64,000 nt of DNA from Gp6-AA40 sp035571515 (GCA_035571515.1 DATNCQ010000214.1:186001-250000), one strand, 5' to 3'; numbered from the stretch's first letter, positions 1 through 9,701 are shown. The notes: generated by a model not told the origin, from the letters alone. Program-made: numbers and translations.

Positions 1-1359
1 CGGCTCACCGCCGCCTACGGCCTGCGCTACAGCTACGTGTCGGACGGCTGGCCCGAACAGCGCCTCGGTCCCGCGCCGCTGACGCCGAATCGCACCCTCA
101 CGTTCCCCGCGCAACACGGGTTCCTGACGTGGCACGACCTGACGCCGAATCTCGGCGCGGTCTACGACCTCTTCGGCACCGGCAAGACGGCCGTGAAGGT
201 GAGCCTGAACAAGTACCTGGAGAATGCGTCGGCCGGCGGCCCGATCTTCACCGATCCGAATCCGGTCAACACGCTCGTCACCAGCACGACGCGATCGTGG
301 AGCGACGCGAACCGCGACTACGTGCCGCAGTGCAATCTGTTGAACCCGGCCGCGAACGGCGAATGCGGCGCGATGGCCAACGCCAGCTTCGGCCAGCCCG
401 TGGCGGGATCGACCTACGACCCGGATTTGATGCACGGCTTCGGCAAGCGCGGCTTCAACTGGGAGTTCTCCACCGGCATCCAGCACGAACTGCTGCCGCG
501 CACGTCGGTCGATGTCAGCTACTTCCGCCGCACCTACGGCAACTTCCGCATCAACGACAACCGCGTGCTCTCGGCGTCGGACTTCGACACGTTCGATTTC
601 ACCGCCCCGTCGGATCCAGGCCTGCCCGGCAGCGGCGGCTACGACGTGCACGGGATGTACAACCTCAATCCCGCGAAGTTCGGCCTGCCGTCGGATACCC
701 TCGTCACGCTGGCGAGCAAGTACGGCAAGCAGTTCGAGCACTGGCACGGCGTGGACGTCAACATCACGGCGCGCTACATCAAGGGGCTGCTCGTCCAGGG
801 CGGCACGAGCACGGGTCGTACCGTCACCGATAACTGCGATGTGCTGGCCAAGGTGCCCGAGCCGCTGGAAACCCGGTCGGCGAACTCGGGCCTGGTCACG
901 GTCGCCAACGTCGTGCCGCTCGACTACTGCCACGTGGCCACCAACTGGCTGACGCAGGTGAAGTTCCTCGGCTCGTACACGGTGCCGCGCCTGGACGTGC
1001 TCGTCAGCGGCACGGTGCAGAGTCTTCCCGGCCCTGAAATCCAGGCGAACTACGCGCTGCCGACCGCCGTGGCGGCGCGCACGCTCGGCCGTCCGCTCTC
1101 GGGCGGCGCGGCGAACGTCACCGTCGGTCTCGTGCGGCCCGGGACGGTGTTCGGCGATCGCGTCAACCAGGTGGATCTGCGCATCGGGAAACTGCTGCAC
1201 CTCGCCCGCATGCGCGAGACCGTCAGCCTGGACTTTTACAATGCGCTGAACGTCAGCTCGACCCTCGCGCAGAACAACACGTTCGGCACCTCGTGGCTGC
1301 GGCCGACGCAGATCATGCCGCCGCGTTTTGCGAAAGTGAGTCTGCAGCTGGACTTCTAG
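1..1359 (+). CDS. TonB-dependent receptor, C-terminal part (5' end outside window)
   Basis: The frame is open from the first base and gives 452 residues, the barrel part of an Oar/SusC-like outer-membrane receptor. The signal peptide, regulatory domain and plug would lie upstream of the window. The C terminus ends in LQLDF, the aromatic end expected of a BAM-inserted barrel. Phrases such as STTRSWSDAN, the NGECG block and NWEFSTGIQHEL recur in the receptors at 1510-4491 and 4539-7556, so the three are paralogues. It converges on the 1510-4491 gene across a repeat-filled spacer. The substrate cannot be inferred. Confidence 0.9.
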   Translation, partial: RLTAAYGLRYSYVSDGWPEQRLGPAPLTPNRTLTFPAQHGFLTWHDLTPNLGAVYDLFGTGKTAVKVSLNKYLENASAGGPIFTDPNPVNTLVTSTTRSWSDANRDYVPQCNLLNPAANGECGAMANASFGQPVAGSTYDPDLMHGFGKRGFNWEFSTGIQHELLPRTSVDVSYFRRTYGNFRINDNRVLSASDFDTFDFTAPSDPGLPGSGGYDVHGMYNLNPAKFGLPSDTLVTLASKYGKQFEHWHGVDVNITARYIKGLLVQGGTSTGRTVTDNCDVLAKVPEPLETRSANSGLVTVANVVPLDYCHVATNWLTQVKFLGSYTVPRLDVLVSGTVQSLPGPEIQANYALPTAVAARTLGRPLSGGAANVTVGLVRPGTVFGDRVNQVDLRIGKLLHLARMRETVSLDFYNALNVSSTLAQNNTFGTSWLRPTQIMPPRFAKVSLQLDF

Positions 1360-1394
1360 GCAGCTGGCAGCGGGCAGCGGGCAGTGGGCAGTGA
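1360..1394. repeat. GGCAG-type tandem repeat
   Basis: Short imperfect tandem units of GGCAG(C/T)GG directly follow the receptor stop codon. A related stretch in the opposite orientation lies at 4518-4540, at the 5' side of another receptor of the same family. It does not code for protein in a supported frame. Confidence 0.6.
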
Positions 1395-1401
1395 GACGTA
1401 G

Positions 1402-1423
1402 GGGCCGACCTTCAGGTCGGCCC
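1402..1423. repeat. TTCA-loop GC hairpin (copy 1)
   Basis: Perfect 9-bp arms GGGCCGACC and GGTCGGCCC flank a TTCA loop. The same element occurs at 11598, 23705, 32885 and 32926. It sits between convergent genes and could act as a bidirectional transcript end, but no T-tract follows it. Confidence 0.75.
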
Positions 1424-1440
1424 TTCCCCTGCAGTTGAAA

Positions 1441-1490
1441 CTTTCGTGTTCTTCGTGTCGGCGGCCGCAGGCCGCCTTCGTGGTTTTCCG
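1441..1490. repeat. CTTCGTG-type palindromic repeat
   Basis: CTTCGTG units surround a perfect hairpin GGCGGCC-GCA-GGCCGCC (1460-1476). It belongs to the same family as the repeats at 8488, 17872 and 50606 and lies immediately before the stop of the convergent receptor. Confidence 0.6.
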
Positions 1491-1509
1491 TCCGGCGTTG
1501 CTGTTCCCG

Positions 1510-4491
1510 TCAGAAATCGAACTGCACGCCGAGCTTCGCGAAACGCGCGAGGATGATCGACTGCGGACGCTGCCAGGTGGCGTAGGCGTTGCTCGTCGTC
1601 AGCACGGTGTCCACGTTCAGCGCGTTGTAGAGATCGAGGTTCACCGTCGCTCGCGCACGTCCGAGCGACACCGCCCTGCCGAACCGCAGATCGAGCTGGT
1701 TCAGCCGCGGCCCGTACATCGTCCCCGGCTTCACGAGGTTGACGGTCACGGTGGCGTTGGCGCCGGCCGCGAGGCTGCGGCCGAGCGCCGGCACGACCTG
1801 CGCGTTGCTCGCCGTGTAGTTCGCCTGCAGTTCCGGGCCCGGCAGGTTCTGGAGCACGGCGCTGACCTGCAGCGCCACCTTCGGGATCGTGTACGACCCG
1901 AGCAGCTTGAACTGCGTCAGCGGCTGCTCGCTGTGGCAATAGGGATTGGTCGGCCCGGCGTACGGCCCGAGCACGTCGGTGATCGTCCACTCCGGCAGCT
2001 TCGCGCGAATCTCGCAGACGTCCTGTGTCAGCGTGCCGCTGTCGAGGCCCGCCTGCAGGAGCAGCCCGCTCACCGGCCGCGCGCTCGTCCCGACCGCGAA
2101 CCCGTTCCACATCCGCACTTCCCTGCCGTAGTTCTTGGCGAAGGTCGTGATGTTGTCGGTGACGCCGAACCGCGCGGGGCTCACGTCGTACAAACCTGAC
2201 ACGACGTAGCCGCCGTTGTCGGGCAGGCGCGGATCGGAGGGCGCCGTGATGCTGAACGCGCTGAAATCAGCAGGCCCGACCGCCCGGTTGTCCACGACGT
2301 TGAAGTTGCCGTACCAGCGCCGGAAGTAGGTGGCGTCCACGGACACGCGCGGGAGAATCTCGCGCTGGACGCCGGCCGTGAATTCCCAGTTGTAAATCCT
2401 CTTGCCGTAGCCCCTGAGGATGTCGTCGTCGAAGTTCTGCTCGGCGACGGCCGTCCCGAAGTTCCGGCTCGCCGTGGCGCCGCATTCTCCGTTCGCGTTG
2501 AGGTCGAGCAGGTTGCAATCGGGGATGTAGTTTCCGTTCGCGTCGCCCCACGACCGCGTCGTCGAGTTCGACAGCCGGTTGATCGGGTTGCGGCCGCCGG
2601 CGATGCCGCCGACGGTGTACTGCTCGACGTAGCGGTTCAGGCTCGCCTTCACCGCCGTCTTGCCGTCGCCGAACAGGTCGTGGGCGACGCTCAGCTTCGG
2701 ATCGAGATCCGAGAGCGACAGCCCTTCTGTCTTCGTGAAGCTGAAGTTCCGCGACGGCGCGAGCGGCGACGGCCCGACCGTCTGCTGCGGGAAGCTGTTC
2801 TTGAACCAGTCCCACCGCAGCCCGAGATTGAGCGTCGTGCGGTCGATCGTCCACTTGTCCTGCACATAGGCGCCGAACTGGTGGTTGATGTCGACGCGGA
2901 AGTTCACCGGGTACGCGCGCATCGTGATCTGGTTGGGCACGCCGTTGTTGAACCGGTAGCTCACGGGGTTGTTGTCGTAGTCGAGCTCGTTGAAGTGGCC
3001 GAAGATGTCGGCGACGCCCACCTTGAACGCGTGCCCGCCGGTGATGTACGAGGCCGACGCCCGGTAGAAGAACGTATAGCTCGGACGGTTGATGTAGATC
3101 TCGCGCGAGCGGTACTGGCGGCCGGTCGACTGCTCCAGCACGTTCACCATCGTCGGGCTGAGCCCGGGCACGCGATCGCGAATGGCGCGCTCCACCGAGT
3201 GCTTCGCCGCCCCTTCAATCAGCAGGTTGTTGTTCACCGGCGACGCGGCATCGACGGTGACCTGCCGCTCCAGCGGGAAGTAGTGGTACGGCGAGGCTTC
3301 GTAGGCGTAGAGCGTCGTGCCGGCGGCGGTGATGCCGTTGCTGTCGCGCACCGACGGCCAGTTGCGGGCGGTCTGCTGCACGTAGAGGCCGCCGACCTTG
3401 AGCTTCGGCAGCGCCTGCCACGTGAGGTGCAGGCGGGCGTCGTTGACGTCGGAGTCGTTCGACACCGGACGGTTCGTATCCGGTTCCCACGTCCAGGCGG
3501 TCGGGTTGTTGAAATTCCTGTCGTAGAACTCGCCCGCCGCCCAGCGGGACGCAATCGCGCGGCGGCCCGATGCGTAGAACCACAGCCGGTCGCGAAGAAG
3601 GGGGCCGCCGAAGCCGGGATTGACGTCGTAGAGGCGATGAATCGCGTCCGGGGATCGGAGGCCCGCCTTCTGCAGCTCGCCGGAGAAATTGTTCCCCTGC
3701 AGCGCGCCCGTCGTGCCGTTGACGAACAGCGTGCCGTTGAAGGTGTTGCCGCCTTCGCGCGGGATGATGTTCATCTTCACGCCGCCGGCGTTGTTGTCGG
3801 CCGACGCCGCCGAATAGTCCACGGCGATTTCCTGCGTCGCCGCCATGTTGAAGGTGATCTGCGAGTTGGCCGGCGACACCAGCGCCGCGGTGGACAGCCC
3901 GTCCTCCATCAGCAGCTGCGAGTTGCCGTTGGTGCCGTGCACCTGCATCGCGATGGCGCCCGACAGCTGCGTCGCGCCGCCGACGTCCTGGTTGTTGGCG
4001 GCCACCGTCACGCCGGGAATGAGCGCCATCTGCGCGAACGGCGAGCGGCCGGCCGGCAGCTTGTCGATGAGCTCACGGTCGATCACGCGCTGCCGCGTCG
4101 CGCTCTGCACGTCCACGATCGGCGTTTCACCGCTGACCGTGACGGTCTCCTCGACCGCGCCGACACGCAGGTCCGCGTCGATGGTCGCCGTGAACGTTCC
4201 CGTCAACTCGATGCCGTCGCGCTTGACGGTGCTGAAACCGGGCAGCGCGAAGGTCACGGTATACGTGCCGGGCGGCAGGAGCTCGATACGATACTGACCT
4301 GTCCCGCCGGTGACCACCGACCGGACCTTCTCGATCAGCGCGGCGCTCGAGGCTTCGACCGTGACGCCCGGCAGGACCGCGCCCGAGGCATCCTTGACCT
4401 GCCCGGCGATGGACGCCTGTGCGCTGACGATGGCCGGAACGCCGAGGAGAACGATGGCCAGGGATGCGACGATGACCCGCAGTCCACGCAT
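1510..4491 (-). CDS. TonB-dependent receptor with carboxypeptidase-regulatory domain
   Basis: This is a 993-residue outer-membrane receptor of the Oar/SusC-like type. A signal peptide ends near SAQA. It is followed by an Ig-like carboxypeptidase-regulatory domain (about residues 25-110: IAGQVKDASGAVLPGV and PPGTYTVTFALPGF), a plug region, and a long barrel ending in GVQFDF. The ATG at 4491 was chosen because AGGAGG precedes it at normal spacing and the hydrophobic signal starts there; the frame stays open further upstream. Its first ~110 residues are nearly identical at the DNA level to the neighbouring receptor (4539-7556), which lies upstream on the same strand with 47 bp between them. No TonB, SusD-like or enzyme gene is adjacent, so the ligand is unknown. 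Confidence 0.93.
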   Translation of the reverse strand: MRGLRVIVASLAIVLLGVPAIVSAQASIAGQVKDASGAVLPGVTVEASSAALIEKVRSVVTGGTGQYRIELLPPGTYTVTFALPGFSTVKRDGIELTGTFTATIDADLRVGAVEETVTVSGETPIVDVQSATRQRVIDRELIDKLPAGRSPFAQMALIPGVTVAANNQDVGGATQLSGAIAMQVHGTNGNSQLLMEDGLSTAALVSPANSQITFNMAATQEIAVDYSAASADNNAGGVKMNIIPREGGNTFNGTLFVNGTTGALQGNNFSGELQKAGLRSPDAIHRLYDVNPGFGGPLLRDRLWFYASGRRAIASRWAAGEFYDRNFNNPTAWTWEPDTNRPVSNDSDVNDARLHLTWQALPKLKVGGLYVQQTARNWPSVRDSNGITAAGTTLYAYEASPYHYFPLERQVTVDAASPVNNNLLIEGAAKHSVERAIRDRVPGLSPTMVNVLEQSTGRQYRSREIYINRPSYTFFYRASASYITGGHAFKVGVADIFGHFNELDYDNNPVSYRFNNGVPNQITMRAYPVNFRVDINHQFGAYVQDKWTIDRTTLNLGLRWDWFKNSFPQQTVGPSPLAPSRNFSFTKTEGLSLSDLDPKLSVAHDLFGDGKTAVKASLNRYVEQYTVGGIAGGRNPINRLSNSTTRSWGDANGNYIPDCNLLDLNANGECGATASRNFGTAVAEQNFDDDILRGYGKRIYNWEFTAGVQREILPRVSVDATYFRRWYGNFNVVDNRAVGPADFSAFSITAPSDPRLPDNGGYVVSGLYDVSPARFGVTDNITTFAKNYGREVRMWNGFAVGTSARPVSGLLLQAGLDSGTLTQDVCEIRAKLPEWTITDVLGPYAGPTNPYCHSEQPLTQFKLLGSYTIPKVALQVSAVLQNLPGPELQANYTASNAQVVPALGRSLAAGANATVTVNLVKPGTMYGPRLNQLDLRFGRAVSLGRARATVNLDLYNALNVDTVLTTSNAYATWQRPQSIILARFAKLGVQFDF
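4105..4428 (-). repeat. 324-bp direct repeat, copy A (receptor N-terminal domain)
   Basis: This block aligns without gaps to 7170-7493 with only scattered substitutions, mostly at third codon positions. It encodes the carboxypeptidase-regulatory domain up to the SGETPIVDVQ linker. Sequence on both sides of the block is much more divergent. Confidence 0.85.
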
Positions 4492-4538
4492 GATGAGCCT
4501 CCTGTCGGTGCTTTTTCCTGCCGACTGCCCACTGGCGA

Positions 4539-7500
4539 CTAGAAATCGAACTGCACTCCGATCTTCGCGAACCGCGCGAGCAGGATGGACGTCGGGCGCA
4601 GCCACGTCGCGTACGCATAGTTGACCGTCAGCGCCGTGTTCACGTTGAACAGGTTGTAGACGTCGAGATTGACGACGGTCTTGGTGCGTCCGAGTCGCAC
4701 GATCTTGCCGAACCGCATGTCCACCTGGTTCAGCCGCTCGCCGTACATCGTCCCCGGCTCGACGATGGTCACCGGCAGGTTGGCGACGCCGCCCGACAGG
4801 CTCCGTCCGAGCGACGGCGCGATCACCGCGTTGGTGGCCGTGTAGTTCGCGTAGATTTCAGGGCCTGGCACGCTGCGGAACGTGCCGCTGACCAGGACAT
4901 CGGCGCGCGGGATGGTGTAGCTGCCCGCGAACTTCACGTTTGTCAGGAACGGCGAACGCTGGCGGCAGTACTGGCCGGGAATCCACTGGTTGCGAATGGC
5001 GTCGCTGTTGTTGGTCGAGACCGCCAGCACCTGCGGCGTCGTTGCGTTGGCCGGCGTCGCCGTGCCGAGCAGCATTTCGGGCACCTGCTCGGCGACGTCG
5101 CAGATATCCGTCAGCGTACGGCCCGTGCTGACGCCTCCCTGGAGCATCACGCCCGCCTGCGGCCGCATGCTCAGGTTCACGTCGACGCCCTGCCATCGTT
5201 CGATTTGCCCGCCGTACGCGCTCGCCAGGGTGACGAAGTTGTCGGCCGGCCGGCCGAAGCTCGCGGGCTTGAGGTCGTAGAGGCCGGACACGGTGTATCC
5301 GCCGCCGCCGGGCAGACGCGGGTCAATCGGCGCGGTGATGCTGAACCGATCGAAATCGGCCGCGCCGACCGACCGGTTGTCGGTGACCCAGAAATTCTGG
5401 TACGCACGGCGGAAGTACGCCGCGTCCACCGAGGTGCGCGCGAACAGCTCGTGCTGGACGCCGGCGGAAAATTCCCAGTTCGCCGCCCGCTTGTCCCAGC
5501 CGCGCAGCAGAGCGGGATCGTAGGTCGCGCCGGGCCGCGCGCTGCCGAACGCGGGATTGGCCAGCGCGCCGCACTCGCCGTTGGCCAGCGGGCTCAGCAG
5601 GCTGCAGTCGGGAACGAAGTTGCGGTTCGCGTCGCTCCACGAACGAGTGGTGCTGGTGACGAGCGTGTTGAGCGGGCTTGGATCCGCGGCGAGCGGCGAG
5701 CCGGCCGCTTCGTTCTGCAGGTATCGATTGAGGCTGACCTTCACGGCGGTCTTGCCGTTGCCGGCCGGGTCGTAGCTCACGCCGAGCCGCGGGCTCAGGT
5801 CGTGCCAGGCAGTATTGCCCTGCGCAGGGAACGTGATGTCGCGCGCCGGCGCCAGCGCCGCCGGTCCGGCGTGCTGCTCGGGAAAGCTGCTGGCGAAGTA
5901 GTCGTAACGAAGCCCGAAGCTGGCCGTGAGGCGCCGCAGGCTCCACTTGTCCTGCCCATAGATTGACAGGTTGTGATCGACGTTGACCTGCCCGTACAGG
6001 GGCAGCGCGCGCTGCGTGATCAGATTCGGGACGCCGTTGTTGAAGCGATAGGTGAGCGGCTGCCCGCCGTCGTTGGTGTCGCGCGCCTCGAAGCCGTGGC
6101 TGTGCGCGAACCCCGCCTTATAGGCGTGGGCGCCCGTGATGTACGACGCGGCCGCGCGCAGGTGAATCGCGTGGTTCGGTCCGTTGCGGAAATTATCCGC
6201 GGAGCGGTACCGCAGGCCCGTCGACTGCTCGTTGACGGTAATCATCTGCGGGCTGGTGTCGAGTGCCGGCAGGCGGACACTGCGGCCGAAATGATTGGCC
6301 ACGCCCGCCTCGAGCAGCAATCGGCTCGTCAGCGGGGACGTCCAGTCGACAACCTGCCTCCGCTGGATGGGAAAGCGCTCGCGGATGTCCGCCTCCGGCG
6401 CGACCGTCGCCGAGACGACGCCCACGCACGTGCAGCCGGCCTGGTCGGCGGCGAGAAACCCCAGCTTGTTGCGCGGGTTCACCTGCCACGTCACGCGCGC
6501 GTCGCCGCCGTAGTAATGCGTGTCCTTGAAGGCGGGCCGGTTCAGGTCGGGGTCGAACGTCCACACATTCGGGTTGTTCGCGTTCCGGTTGAAGAACATG
6601 TCAGCGACATCGAGCTGCGAGCCGGAATAAAGCGCCGACACATAGAACCACACCTTGTTCTGCCGCAACGGGCCGCCGAAGCCGGGATTGAGGTCCCACA
6701 GCTTCCGCACGGCGTCAGGCGTGCGCAGCCCCTGCGCGCGCAGGTCCTCCGTCAGGTTGCTCGCCTGCATCGCGTGCGTCGCGAGGCTGCCGAAAAACGT
6801 CCCGTTGAGCGTGTTGCCGCCTTCGCGCGGCACGATGTTGATGCGCACGCCGCCGGTCGGCACGTCGGCCGTGTTGCCCGAGTAGTCGAGCGTGACTTCC
6901 TGCACGCTGGCCATGCTGTAGATCAGCCGCGTCGTGAAGCCGGTGGACGCCATCGCGTTCATCGTGATCCCGTCCATCGACGTCCAGCCGTCGTTGCTGC
7001 GGCCGCCGTGCGACGACATGCCCGTCGTGGCGTTGATGACCGCGCCGCCGACATCCTGTGGCACGTTGGTCGTGATGCCGGGGTTGAGCGCACCGAGCGC
7101 CCAGATGTTCCGCCCCGCCGGAATGTTCTCGATGATGTCCCGGTCGACGATGCGCTGGCGCGCGGTGTTCTGCACGTCCACGATCGGCGTTTCGCCGCTC
7201 ACCGTGATGGTCTCCTCGACCGCGCCGACACGCAGGTCTGCGTCGATGGTCGCCGTGAACGTCCCCGTCAACTCGATGCCGTCGCGCTTGACGGTGCTGA
7301 AGCCGGGCAGCGCGAAGGTCACCGTATACGTGCCGGGCGGCAGGAGCTCGATACGATACTGACCCGTGCCGCCGGTGACGACCGATCGGACCTTCTCGAT
7401 CAGCGCGGTACTCGAAGCCTCGACCGTGACGCCCGGCAGCACCGCGCCGGAGGCGTCCTTGACCTGCCCGGCGATGGATGCCTGGGCGCTGACCAGTGCC

Positions 7501-7556
7501 GGTGCTCCGAGAAGCCCGACCACCATCGAGACGACGATGACTCGCAGCCCACGCAT
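4539..7556 (-). CDS. TonB-dependent receptor with carboxypeptidase-regulatory domain
   Basis: This is a 1005-residue paralogue of the gene at 1510-4491. It has a signal peptide ending at LVSAQA, then the regulatory beta-sandwich, a plug-like segment and a barrel with C-terminal GVQFDF. The start at 7556 follows an AGAAGGAGG ribosome-binding site; a 67-codon upstream extension of the frame is Arg-rich and looks like leader. Two genes of one family in tandem on the minus strand plus one facing them suggests local duplication. Function beyond uptake of some polymer or siderophore-like ligand through the outer membrane cannot be assigned. Confidence 0.93.
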   Translation of the reverse strand: MRGLRVIVVSMVVGLLGAPALVSAQASIAGQVKDASGAVLPGVTVEASSTALIEKVRSVVTGGTGQYRIELLPPGTYTVTFALPGFSTVKRDGIELTGTFTATIDADLRVGAVEETITVSGETPIVDVQNTARQRIVDRDIIENIPAGRNIWALGALNPGITTNVPQDVGGAVINATTGMSSHGGRSNDGWTSMDGITMNAMASTGFTTRLIYSMASVQEVTLDYSGNTADVPTGGVRINIVPREGGNTLNGTFFGSLATHAMQASNLTEDLRAQGLRTPDAVRKLWDLNPGFGGPLRQNKVWFYVSALYSGSQLDVADMFFNRNANNPNVWTFDPDLNRPAFKDTHYYGGDARVTWQVNPRNKLGFLAADQAGCTCVGVVSATVAPEADIRERFPIQRRQVVDWTSPLTSRLLLEAGVANHFGRSVRLPALDTSPQMITVNEQSTGLRYRSADNFRNGPNHAIHLRAAASYITGAHAYKAGFAHSHGFEARDTNDGGQPLTYRFNNGVPNLITQRALPLYGQVNVDHNLSIYGQDKWSLRRLTASFGLRYDYFASSFPEQHAGPAALAPARDITFPAQGNTAWHDLSPRLGVSYDPAGNGKTAVKVSLNRYLQNEAAGSPLAADPSPLNTLVTSTTRSWSDANRNFVPDCSLLSPLANGECGALANPAFGSARPGATYDPALLRGWDKRAANWEFSAGVQHELFARTSVDAAYFRRAYQNFWVTDNRSVGAADFDRFSITAPIDPRLPGGGGYTVSGLYDLKPASFGRPADNFVTLASAYGGQIERWQGVDVNLSMRPQAGVMLQGGVSTGRTLTDICDVAEQVPEMLLGTATPANATTPQVLAVSTNNSDAIRNQWIPGQYCRQRSPFLTNVKFAGSYTIPRADVLVSGTFRSVPGPEIYANYTATNAVIAPSLGRSLSGGVANLPVTIVEPGTMYGERLNQVDMRFGKIVRLGRTKTVVNLDVYNLFNVNTALTVNYAYATWLRPTSILLARFAKIGVQFDF
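7170..7493 (-). repeat. 324-bp direct repeat, copy B (receptor N-terminal domain)
   Basis: Partner of 4105-4428. Equal length, no indels seen by eye, 3065 bp apart in direct orientation. Confidence 0.85.
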
Positions 7557-7777
7557 GGACCCCCTCCTTCTGACCGAACGCGCGATGTGTCTGGCTCGTT
7601 GCACTCCAGTGCCAGCGAACGCCGATGTGGCGGAAAACGGGCGTGAGGTAGGGCGAGACAGTACCGACGCGACTCTGCGCGTGTCAAGGGCGCGTGTACT
7701 TGACAGGGCGAGGAGGGGGACGTACGTTGCGCGCGGCACTCGCGTGCCGGCACGCACGAACCGTTCGAAAGGAATCT

Positions 7778-8485
7778 GTGACCGATTACCGCTCGCTCGA
7801 ACAGCAGCTGTCGTCTGACCTCCACCTCACGCGCAGGCCGATCGCCATCGCCTTCCGCGACTCGCCCCCGCCCGGCGTCGCGAAATTCACCGGCTCGATG
7901 CCGTCCGGCTGCAGCTTCTGGCGGCTCGCATCCGAGGGACGCACCTTCTTCACGGTGCCCGGCGATCACTACAACTGCCCGATCGGCTCCTACACGCACA
8001 ACATCCCGCTGCCGGCTGAACGGAGCGAAGAGCTCTTCCAGACCCTCGGCTTCATGAGCGATATCGGCTACGTGCGGATGGAGGACGTTCCCGCCATCCC
8101 CGTCCTGCCCAGCACGCCGGCGGCGATCGTCTATGCGCCGCTCGGAGACACGCCGGTGGATCCCGACGTCGTGATGTTCTGGGGACCGGCCGCGCGCGTG
8201 ATGCTGCTGCACGAAGCGGCCATGTCCGCCGGCATCAGCGCCAGCCTGCAGACGCTCGGCCGGCCGACGTGCATGGCGCTCCCCGCGGCGCTCGCGCACG
8301 GCGTCGTGATGAGCACCGGCTGCATCGGCAATCGTGTCTATACGGGCGTGGAGGAAGGCGAGCTGTATGCCGCGGTCCCCGGCAAGGACCTCGCGAAGCT
8401 CGCGGACGCGGGCCGCACCATCAGCGTCGCCAACGCGAAGCTGCAGGAGTACCACGAGGCACGGCGGCTGCAGCTGACGGCGTAA
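7778..8485 (+). CDS. DUF169 (COG2043-type) protein
   Basis: A 235-residue cytosolic protein without signal peptide or membrane segment. It matches my memory of the DUF169 family: a conserved MPSGCSFW region, then a GDHYNCPIGSYT block with Cys, then a Pro-rich PVLP-T-P-AIVYAPL segment, and a late GCIGNRVYTG block. Conserved Cys residues in the family suggest metal or cofactor binding, but no reaction is established. GTG at 7778 is preferred because AAAGGA lies 6 bases upstream; the longer frame gives an unlikely Arg/Gly-rich leader. It runs divergently from the receptor at 7556 and converges on the cytochrome gene. Confidence 0.8.
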   Translation: MTDYRSLEQQLSSDLHLTRRPIAIAFRDSPPPGVAKFTGSMPSGCSFWRLASEGRTFFTVPGDHYNCPIGSYTHNIPLPAERSEELFQTLGFMSDIGYVRMEDVPAIPVLPSTPAAIVYAPLGDTPVDPDVVMFWGPAARVMLLHEAAMSAGISASLQTLGRPTCMALPAALAHGVVMSTGCIGNRVYTGVEEGELYAAVPGKDLAKLADAGRTISVANAKLQEYHEARRLQLTA

Positions 8486-8487
8486 AC

Positions 8488-8557
8488 CGCGAAGGTCACG
8501 AAGAACACGAAGAAAAATATTCCTTCGTGATCTTCTCGGCCTTCGTGGTTCTCCCTG
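8488..8557. repeat. CACGAAG-type AT-richer palindrome
   Basis: Left arm units of CACGAAGAA pair with right arm units TTCGTGATCTTC to form a long imperfect hairpin. It fills almost the whole gap between the convergent DUF169 and cytochrome genes and may end transcription on both sides. Confidence 0.6.
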
Positions 8558-8561
8558 CCGG

Positions 8562-9701
8562 CTAGCGCGCTGCCGCCGGCTTCGCAAACACCTTCGCGTC
8601 AACCGGCACGTTGGGCTGCACGCCGGTCAACTTGATCGTCATCTGCATGTAGGTCTGGCTCACCGTCCAGGTGAAGGGCATCTTGACGCCGGCGACGTCG
8701 CGGTAGTCGTCGTAGTTGATCTCGGTCGGCACCGGCCCGACGGGGGTCGCGTTCCACCGCACGAGCCGGACGAGGAGCCCCGACTTCGGGTCGAAGTACA
8801 GGTTCACCGGCAGCAAGGGCGGGTTGGTGCCCTGGACGATCTGGACGGGACGGCCGTCGATCGCCGTTCGTCCGACTTTCCACCCGGTGAACGCCTGCTT
8901 GATGCCCGACGGGAAGGCGATGAGCGCCTCCAGCCGGTAGCGATCGAGGTTGCCGCTCGTCAGCGTCTCGGGCGCCGGCGCGTCCGGACCCACCCACCAG
9001 CCGCTGCGACCGTCGAAGACACGATAGCTGTCGCCGTCGGGCATGTGGATGATCCACGTCCGCTGATTCGGCGCCTTCGCGTAGATGTCGACCGGGATCT
9101 CCTTGTGATCGGTGTCGAACCCGGAGTAGGTCCCCTTCGCGGTGAAGCTCGTGAGCCTGGCGAGCGTCGCGGGACCGCCGAGCGCCTGCAGGTACTTGTC
9201 GAGGATCTCCGTCGCGGCCGGCTGCTTCTCGGGGGGGAAGTTGATCACGTTGGGGTCGTCTTCGGGCTCGCCGTACTGCAGCGCCAGCTTCGGCGAGTTG
9301 ACCGGCGTGTTGCTGCCGCGATGACACGTGAAGCACGTCACCATCGGCCGTCCGCCGAAGTTCGCCTGGTTGATCCCGTTCATCATCGCGATCATCTGGC
9401 GCGCGCGCCGGATCCGCGGCGTCTCGTCGCCGAACGCCTCGTGCCTGAAGACCGCCTCCTTCGAATGGCAGAACGTGCAGTCCTCGCCCATGGACGAGGC
9501 GAACATCCCCATCACGTCGAAGAAGGTGTCGATGGGAATGCCCTTCAGCACCTGGATGTTGCGAAACAGCTTCTCGGTGACGAGCGCCGGCTGTGCCGGC
9601 GCCGGCTGCTGCGCGGACGCGCGCACGGTGGCCATGACGAGCAGGCACGCGACCGCCGCCGCCATCACCCCGTGAACCGGGCGCCTGCGCGTGGGTGTCA
9701 T
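8562..9701 (-). CDS. Dihaem reaction-centre-type c cytochrome fused to LolA-like domain
   Basis: A 379-residue exported cytochrome. The signal peptide ends at ASA-QQ around residue 30. Two haem c motifs follow: CTFCH at residues 75-79 and CFTCH at 123-127, in the arrangement of the photosynthetic reaction-centre cytochrome c subunit family, which in non-phototrophic Acidobacteria is common and of unknown partner. Residues ~165-379 form a beta-rich region resembling LolA/outer-membrane lipoprotein-carrier folds (inference). The start at 9701 is the most distal Met giving a good signal peptide; its ribosome-binding site is weak. Likely periplasmic electron transfer. Confidence 0.85.
   Translation of the reverse strand: MTPTRRRPVHGVMAAAVACLLVMATVRASAQQPAPAQPALVTEKLFRNIQVLKGIPIDTFFDVMGMFASSMGEDCTFCHSKEAVFRHEAFGDETPRIRRARQMIAMMNGINQANFGGRPMVTCFTCHRGSNTPVNSPKLALQYGEPEDDPNVINFPPEKQPAATEILDKYLQALGGPATLARLTSFTAKGTYSGFDTDHKEIPVDIYAKAPNQRTWIIHMPDGDSYRVFDGRSGWWVGPDAPAPETLTSGNLDRYRLEALIAFPSGIKQAFTGWKVGRTAIDGRPVQIVQGTNPPLLPVNLYFDPKSGLLVRLVRWNATPVGPVPTEINYDDYRDVAGVKMPFTWTVSQTYMQMTIKLTGVQPNVPVDAKVFAKPAAAR

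Noticed and set aside
2680..4542. 620-codon plus-strand frame opposite a TonB receptor
   Set aside because: Antisense shadow rich in Arg, Val and His; the minus-strand receptor has signal peptide, domain order and ribosome-binding site.
8562..9701. Evidence for phototrophy from the reaction-centre cytochrome
   Set aside because: No reaction-centre, chlorophyll or antenna genes in the window; the cytochrome family is common in non-phototrophic Acidobacteria.
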